A DNA stretch of 64,000 nt. It comes from Acanthosepion lycidas (Eukaryota > Mollusca > Cephalopoda > Sepiida > Sepiidae). A model generated the notes under the pieces. That model saw only the letters and a list, made by a program, of their open reading frames with translations. It was not told the DNA's origin and searched no databases. The DNA is taken from NCBI GenBank assembly GCA_963932145.1, contig OZ010616.1, forward strand, positions 56,336,392-56,400,391. Reading direction: 5' to 3'. Of the stretch, positions 57,101-64,000 are shown one piece after another; the first letter of the stretch is position 1; each line of letters begins with the position of its first letter. Both the position numbers and the translations under genes were made by a program.

Positions 57101-59276
57101 ATGAATATTTTTCTTGTATTCCTTATTTCTTCCCCTTAGTCTGCTTAAGACAAAATAATGTTCAATTGACAAAACTTAGAAAAGGGAGAATGTTTAAATT
57201 TTTATTCCAGGGAAGATGTAAAATAATCTATCATTTTAACTAAAAATAACTTGAAATAATACAATGCATGAGTAAATTTCTTTAATATAATTAGAAATGT
57301 ATAGCTTTGTTCATTTAAAACAGCATTTAAATTGTACATAGTACACAATAAAACTTTTAAACTCATTATCCAATATGTTTAGTTTACAAAGATAACTAAC
57401 TTTAATTAAAAAGTACTTTGTTTTTATTAGATTTATTCTACATATTATATTGAGAATTACCCTATTGGAAAAATAGATTTTAAAATCTCTTCATAAATTT
57501 GAGTCACATAAAATAGTAGGCAAGATCAATTGTCAGTTTATATACAATTTTAAAACCTTGTGCTATTATTTTTTTTTTTTTTTTTTAATTGACTTATTAG
57601 TTCAGCTTATTTGAGAAAGTGTCCCAAATCTAGCAACTCTGGGACAAAATGTATGGAATAGTGGGCCAGATCTAAAGATAGTGTATATTTTGTGAAAAAA
57701 AAATGCAAGTTGTATATTTTTTCCCTGCAATTAAAAGTAAATTTTGATTATATCAGTTTTGTCTTAATGTAATAGCATTGGTTTATTTAATTTTTTCCCC
57801 TTTTTATTTTTTTTATTTAATTTTTTACTGTTATTGGTTAATATAGCAGGAAACCTTTCTGTCTTCAGTTGCATTTGTAGGCCTTGTTTCTATATAAACA
57901 AAGGCCAAATATCAAAGAGATGATGCATGATAGGATCCACATCACTAATGACCCATTGATGACAAGCCAATCATAAAGCTTCATCCTTTATGCAGTGCTG
58001 AAGTCAAAATGGAAATAATTATTCCTTTTATCTGTTAGGGTCTTATGTATTCATATCCATACTGACTCTGAAATTGTTTTTGAAGATTATTGAAGAATTT
58101 AACTATTTAAAGATGTAAAAGATAAACTTTTGTAAATTTTCATAATCATATAAGTATATAGTTTCTTGTAGGAAATTTTAAAAGTACTTAATCTTTTTAG
58201 ATGATTATAAAACAAATGTTGTTTTAGTTCGTTTTATGAAAATAAAATAAAACTATGCTCTATATTGTTTTTATTCTTATTTTCTTAATCAATTTTTAAT
58301 AAAATCATTACTCATCTTGGAAATTGTGATTTTGGGATAAGTTTGGTAAAATGAACCAGAATTTGAAAAAGTTATTACAAGTTTTTAACAAAAATATTTC
58401 TTATAAATTTTAACTCCTAAATAAAATGTATGTGAGAGTTTAAGTGACAAATATTGATATATAAAATAAGTTTACTTATAATCCATAACAGACTGGATGG
58501 TAAAATTAAGTGTTCAATGGAAATGATTTTATATAATATTTTTCTTACTGACAGAAAAAGTTCAATAAAGTTGAGTTTAGGGAACAAAATGTGATTACAG
58601 TAATTAAAAATAAGAGGTGTATTTTATTTCAAGCTTTCTAATTTGTAATTTACTACATAAAAAGATAAAATAATTTTTATATCTGTCATAAAATACTTTT
58701 TCAACAATTGCAACATTTTCTTTTATATCAAGAGATATGCAACTAAAAAAGTAAATAGTCTTACTGGTATTAAACATATCAAGTACTAGGTACAGTGACT
58801 ACAACTGTGATATGGAATACTGTAAGTGTAAACAATACAACTCTTGAAATACATTTTATTAGATATAGGAAAGCAATGACAAATCTGATATTGGATGTGC
58901 AAATATAATTATGATTAACTGGCTGTATATTGATTTCTTCAGAAATTATGTTCATTAAGAATCTTATTTAAATAAGCAGCAGATATTTCATTTTTTTATC
59001 AATATTAAAGAAACTATAATGACTGCTTTTGAAGAAAGAAAGAAAAAAAAATTGGGGAGGGGAATAATTAATATTTCATACTTATTGAAAAAGTAGAGAA
59101 TAATACAGTACTAATTTTTTTTTTTATAAAGTATCATTATATTAGTATTCAAATGAAAATAAAATCAAGTGGCTAGTGTTAGTTTTTCATTAGATCAGTA
59201 GCAAGCAAAGCTAATTAGTCTTTAACAAAGTATACTTTTTTATTTTACTGTGTAGGCATTTTTTATTACTTTCGAA

Positions 59277-59316
<40 letters not shown>

Positions 59317-59878
59317 TCCTATTACTCCTTCTGCAAAATTTCCAAATTCATATGATTTCTCAGGTATGACAATAAGATGAAGCACTAAGATACCTGTATT
59401 AAAAGTAGAATGAATATAAATCTATATTGTTTGGAATGAGTTGTAACAAGTGATCTATGTAAATTTAATGATTGCATAAAATACTTTTATCCCTGTTTAG
59501 CTGCTAACTATATTTTTGAATTTGATTCACTTATAATCTAACTTTAAATATTTCTTGACAGTCACCAGAAATAGTTAATTTATTGTAATTTTATCTATTT
59601 TTCCATTGAGGTGGCTAATATTTAAGTTATATTATTGAAAAAAAAAGTATATGCTAATTTTGACTGCTTGAATCTAGTACACTTAATTTATATTTGTATG
59701 TTGAAATATTGTAGATATTATATAGTATATTCCTTATGATAATTTGTTTTTAATTAAGGAAGCTGAGATATATTTTGCACAAAACTTTACTTGTCTATGT
59801 GAGATATATATGTACACACACAAATATTTTTTACCTCTATTTTCTGTCAAATCTGAACATATTCCATTTAATGAGAAG
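54147..59878 (+). other. JIP3 intron 1, first part
   Basis: Begins gtaagcataat. AT-rich with T-runs (up to about 27 T at 59281-59309), a (GA)n run at 55092-55113, and no second exon matching the KFIEFED continuation of JIP3. No mobile element recognised. Confidence 0.7.
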
Positions 59879-59886
59879 CTATAGAC

Positions 59887-60358
59887 CAGTGGTTCCCAGC
59901 CAATTTTGGGCCATGCCCCACTTTGATATTTTGTAAAATTCTGGTGATCAACCCCGTAATATTTAATTCTTACATATTCTAAAATTTACTGCAATTCACG
60001 TGAAGGAAGTTTAAAAGGCTAGGCTATTAACTCAGTTTCTTAACAGGCCTGAAACCCATGGTGTCCATCAACGAGAAAAAAACAAAACCTATATAATAGA
60101 GAACTGAAAGGCAGAAATATAAAATATTTGAATGAAATCTTATTCTGTAATATACTTTGATCATTTTAATCATGAAATAATAATGGAAAATGAAATTTGA
60201 GCTCACTAAAAAATAATTCAGTTTAATAACTCTTTCTCGAATTGCCCCCTCATTTTGTTGGTATAGTAACCCAAAGAGTGCACATCCTACACATACCCAA
60301 CCAAAATATTACCATGCTCCACTGGAGAGGGGTATGCACCCTATATTGGGAATCATTG
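59887..60358. mobile_element. 472-bp hAT MITE in JIP3 intron 1
   Basis: Ends CAGTGGTTCCC and GGGAATCATTG (reverse complement CAATGATTCCC), flanked by 8-bp repeats ctatagac (59879-59886) and ctgtagac (60359-60366), one difference. No coding sequence; internal text such as catgccccactttgat is typical of hAT non-autonomous elements. Confidence 0.8.
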
Positions 60359-60366
60359 CTGTAGAC

Positions 60367-61830
60367 TTAGTTTTTATTACAATAGTAATTTTTTTCTTTT
60401 TTTTTTAACATTGCTTTAGAAATTGTAATAGTTATTTTGAAAATACTTGTAATTTTTTTATTGGATCTCACATATCAAAAACGTCTTAAACATTTGATGG
60501 CTTAAATATCTAAATGAGAAAATATGTAAATAAGAATTATAAAGTTTTACTTTCCCATATTTGAAATATGACAAAATGAACAAAGTACTTTGTTTTAAAT
60601 TTTAAGAATAATGTAATTTTGTAGTAAACATATTCTTAAACTAATGAATGTAGATGAGTTTGTAAAATACAAATCAACTTTTTATCTATAAATATTTCAA
60701 ACATAACTCTGGAATTAGGCAACTAAATTTTTATTTGTAATTCTATAACATTTCATATTGCTTCATGAAGTTAACATCTTAATACTCTGCAAAATATAAT
60801 AAATCATCTCCCACATCTTGAAAAGCTAATGGATATTGAAAGTGTCAAATAATACCTTATTGCTTTTCTGCTTTTAATACTCTATTGAAGACAATAGAAT
60901 AGGATAAATGGAAAACAGTCTTGTTGCTTTTATTATAGCCAGTATTCTTGTACCCCCAAATTGTTGATTTTAACTGAATTATATAAAACAAATATGTTGG
61001 AGGTGAAAACTTATCTTAAAGGAGCTATATGTATTTACATGATTATCAAATTCCCTTTTTAATTGTGTGATAGATCATGACATCTTTTATAACTTTCTGC
61101 CTTGTATGTCAACAAAATGTTTTGTTTAGCCATTATGTTCAATTTTTATTTAAAGAACTTTAAAATAAAACTTCTGAGCAATATACACTAAAACTTACTA
61201 AACCAAATAGATATAATTATGCATAAAATAATACACATTTTTATTTTTTAATTCTTTTTTTTCAAACTTCATAAATTGCAAAATACTGAGGACCTGTTTA
61301 CTTGATGGTATCTGTGAACTTTTACAATCTCACTCTTTCATAGAGTTATCAGTTAACTTTCTCTCATAGCTAGTTAGTTCTTAATACTATTTTATCAATT
61401 ATTGTGATAAATTTACTGTTTATATTTGACTATAATTTTAAAGTGAAAGCATAAATCTTGAAGGACATGTCAATACAATTTTTAATGTTGAGAGAGAGAA
61501 AATACTCCCTCAGCCTCACATTAAATCTGACAATGTATCTAACTTGCCCTTATGGAAAAGAATGTGGATCCAGTTTATAATGGTGAATGTCATTTGTCCA
61601 AAAACTGGCTTCACTGAAATCATTAAATTTAATCTTCATTTCATCAAATGACTCACTTTGCCAAAAAATCCAAACATAGAAAATTAAAGGGAGATAAATG
61701 TTGTATCTGAATAGTGGTTTTCTTAAATTATGTATCATTTAAAAATTACATTTGTGAATTTGATTTTTGCTTAATGATTGACAAGTTAGTTGGTTTAAGA
61801 GGATTATTTGATATTGAAATCAGTTAAAGC

Positions 61831-61865
<35 letters not shown>

Positions 61866-63779
61866 CAGCCAATGAAAATAAAGTATAATAAAAGGATTTA
61901 AATAAAAAGAACAATATGAATTAATACAAAAGACTTCTTTAAATATTTAATATATTTACACATTTATTTTGTATAGGAAAAATACTTAAATGAGTTTGTT
62001 TTTTCTGTCTTTTTTTTTTTTACTTACTTTTAAATATACCTAGAATAAAAGTAAGCAACATTATTTCATAAATAAAGAATTCAGTGATTAATTTATGGAA
62101 AAAAAGGTATTTATTATCGTAAATAAAAAATAAAAAAATTTACATAATTTGAAAAAACAAACAAACCTCAATTTAGATATAAAAGCTATCTCCTTTTAAT
62201 TTTCTAACTTGATTTTTTGGTGAAGTGAACCATTTGACTTAACAGTTTGAGTGAAGCCAGTTTTCAGGCAAATGATATTTGTTGTCATGATTTCTTCTAC
62301 ATAAACTTATTTGGGCTTTGGATTTGAAGTTACTAAAGTTGGTTATGTAAGCATTTGCCTCCACCTTTCCTCTCAAAAAAATTTTTTTTTTTTTTTTTTT
62401 TTTCTAGCATTGCTGATTTGTTATGCAAATTTAAGTTTTTATTCTTTGTACAAACTGTGTGTATGTGTGTGAGAGGCCACATTCACACTCACAATGTAAA
62501 TTCAAATATTGGATTTCAACATTTGTGCTTATTTCATCAGTGACTTAAGATTCTCCTATAAGAAAATAAATTTTCCTTAAATGTAAGATACTCCCAGTCT
62601 AATTTTATGAAATCACTGTCTGGCTATGCATGAGCACATGTCTAACTAGCAGTGTTACTTTGTCAGTTAATATAGCACTTAATCTCAGTTTACTTTACTA
62701 ATTGTTACTAAATGACTCTGGATTGTGTGGCGAGTATGTTTAAACTTTCACTGTTGCTCAGTTGGTCAATTATGGATTGGTTAGGTTTCTCTGACATAAG
62801 TTATCTGCTGAGATCCAAATCCAATGATTATTGTTCATTTCAAGGCTTGTTTTTGTTAAAATTGATGCTCTATATCTTAATGACTTATCTAAGCAAATTA
62901 TTCTTTCTCTGAAAATTTGGTTAATTTGGCATATCAATCTACTTAGAAATCTTACAGCAGAAACTTACAGCATGTCAGAAGTCTTTTTACATAGTGAATG
63001 CTTTGGTGTCTGTCCGAGAACATAACCAACTTTATTATTGATTTCATCTCAGTACCTGAAAGCATTATTTCAGTGTAGATTTATACAATGAACTCATGGT
63101 GTTTGATTTAGTATAGCTATATCTAGAAAGTGTTACTCAGTAATTGCATACACTAAAATGTCAGGCAACAATCATTGGGTGGCTGTTGATCCAGAAACCA
63201 TTGGAAAAATTATTATAATGATTAAGTTATTAAAGATAATTCTTGCACCAAAAATGAAGTTCATAAATAATAAAGAATAACTTATTGTAAACATTTATAA
63301 ATATAATAAATATAATTTGTTTATATTTAATTATTAAATTTTCAGTAATCATCAACCATCACAAAAACTGCCAAAACTCAGAATGTTACCTAGAATTTTA
63401 ATCTTTTTTTTTTTTTTTTTCCGTTTAGTTATACAAAAATATTGGTGTTTGGAAAGTCAAACTTTATCCTTAGCTTTTTTCTTTTAAAAAATTTCAATTT
63501 TTGTTACAAAATCTAAGAATTTACCAAATTATTTTATTTTATTTTTTTACCATTTTCAATTGATATATAGATTATATAATAAATATGGATGTTTGAAGTA
63601 AAATTTACATTTTTCCTAAAATTTAGTTTTGAGTAAAATCAAACAATAACGGTTCTTACTACAAATATACAATTTTCACCTCTTATCATTTAATAAAGAC
63701 TTATAGAATTTATGAAATATTTGAATTAAAATTGATATATAAATTTTAACTTTGTTTTATTTATGTATTATATTTTCAG
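60367..63779 (+). other. JIP3 intron 1, second part
   Basis: AT-rich, with long T-runs at 61836-61865, 62383-62403 and 63404-63420. Only small accidental ORFs. Ends at the tattttcag acceptor of the candidate microexon. Confidence 0.65.
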
Positions 63780-63809
63780 GGGCTCCATTGGGCTCCAATA
63801 ACCAACCAG
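63780..63809 (+). CDS. Candidate 30-nt microexon of the JIP3/JIP4 gene
   Basis: Thirty bases flanked by tattttcag| and |gttaga. The length is a multiple of three. Joined in phase 0 after the first coding exon it reads GLHWAPITNQ with no stop. Its base composition (16 of 30 G or C) stands out from the surrounding AT-rich intron. It would insert ten residues right after the RH1 domain and before the coiled coil. The donor is only moderate. No family knowledge for this peptide is claimed; this is inference from splice signals, phase and composition. Confidence 0.45.
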
Positions 63810-64000
63810 GTTAGAAAAGAAACAATTCAGATAATGCCTATATTGATTAAGTCCAGACAAATCTTTTATTTTGGAAAAATTTAAATTTCATTGAATTTTT
63901 CTCTTTGCTTGGGTAGCATGAGGTTTAGACAGTTTATAATTTATAGAATTAATTTCCCTTATTTGGGTATGAGGATTTTTTTTTTTCTTTACATTTTTTT

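Overview
The window looks like a piece of a mollusc genome, most probably a cephalopod (octopus-like). It is very AT-rich, with split genes and introns of 9 to 14 kb or more, long (TA)n runs, several tRNA- and 5S-rRNA-derived SINE families, and many decayed LINE, mariner/Tc1, hAT, Ty3 and copia remnants. No prokaryotic features, true tRNA or rRNA genes, or CRISPR arrays were found.

Two host genes can be supported and they lie head to head. On the minus strand, five exons (51298-51484, 37284-37384, 17841-17910, 5458-5588, 3252-3340) join in frame. They give the first 192 residues of an AtuA-like (acyclic terpene utilisation, DUF1446) protein with a probable mitochondrial leader; the rest lies left of the window. 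On the plus strand, 53847-54146 is the first coding exon of the JIP3/JIP4 (MAPK8IP3/SPAG9, Sunday driver, UNC-16) scaffold, followed by a 9.6 kb intron and a candidate 30-nt microexon at 63780-63809. About 2.4 kb separates the two coding starts, and the more GC- and CpG-rich part near 52.2-52.7 kb is the likely shared promoter region.

From left to right: 0-9 kb holds a near-intact Tc1 element with long IR/DR ends beside a 154-bp pogo-like MITE, RTE-type LINE pieces, a mariner nested in an RTE LINE, and a solo LTR. 9.6-12.1 kb is a minisatellite with a 46-bp higher-order unit. 13-24 kb holds SINEs, a DUF4817 transposase remnant, a (TA)n/GAATTTAAACAT satellite carrying an 80-bp mariner MITE, and a 544-bp insertion with 17-bp target duplications. 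25-36 kb is dense in LINE and LTR fossils, with a promoter-like module bearing three ZNF143-type motifs and a 46-bp perfect-arm hairpin. 37-50 kb has further LINE and SINE pieces inside intron 1 of the AtuA-like gene. 54-64 kb is JIP3 intron 1, mostly plain AT-rich sequence with one hAT MITE.

The most unusual items are the SINEs that combine a 5S rRNA part with a tRNA-derived body, the AtuA-like gene, the JIP3 microexon, and the perfect intronic hairpin.
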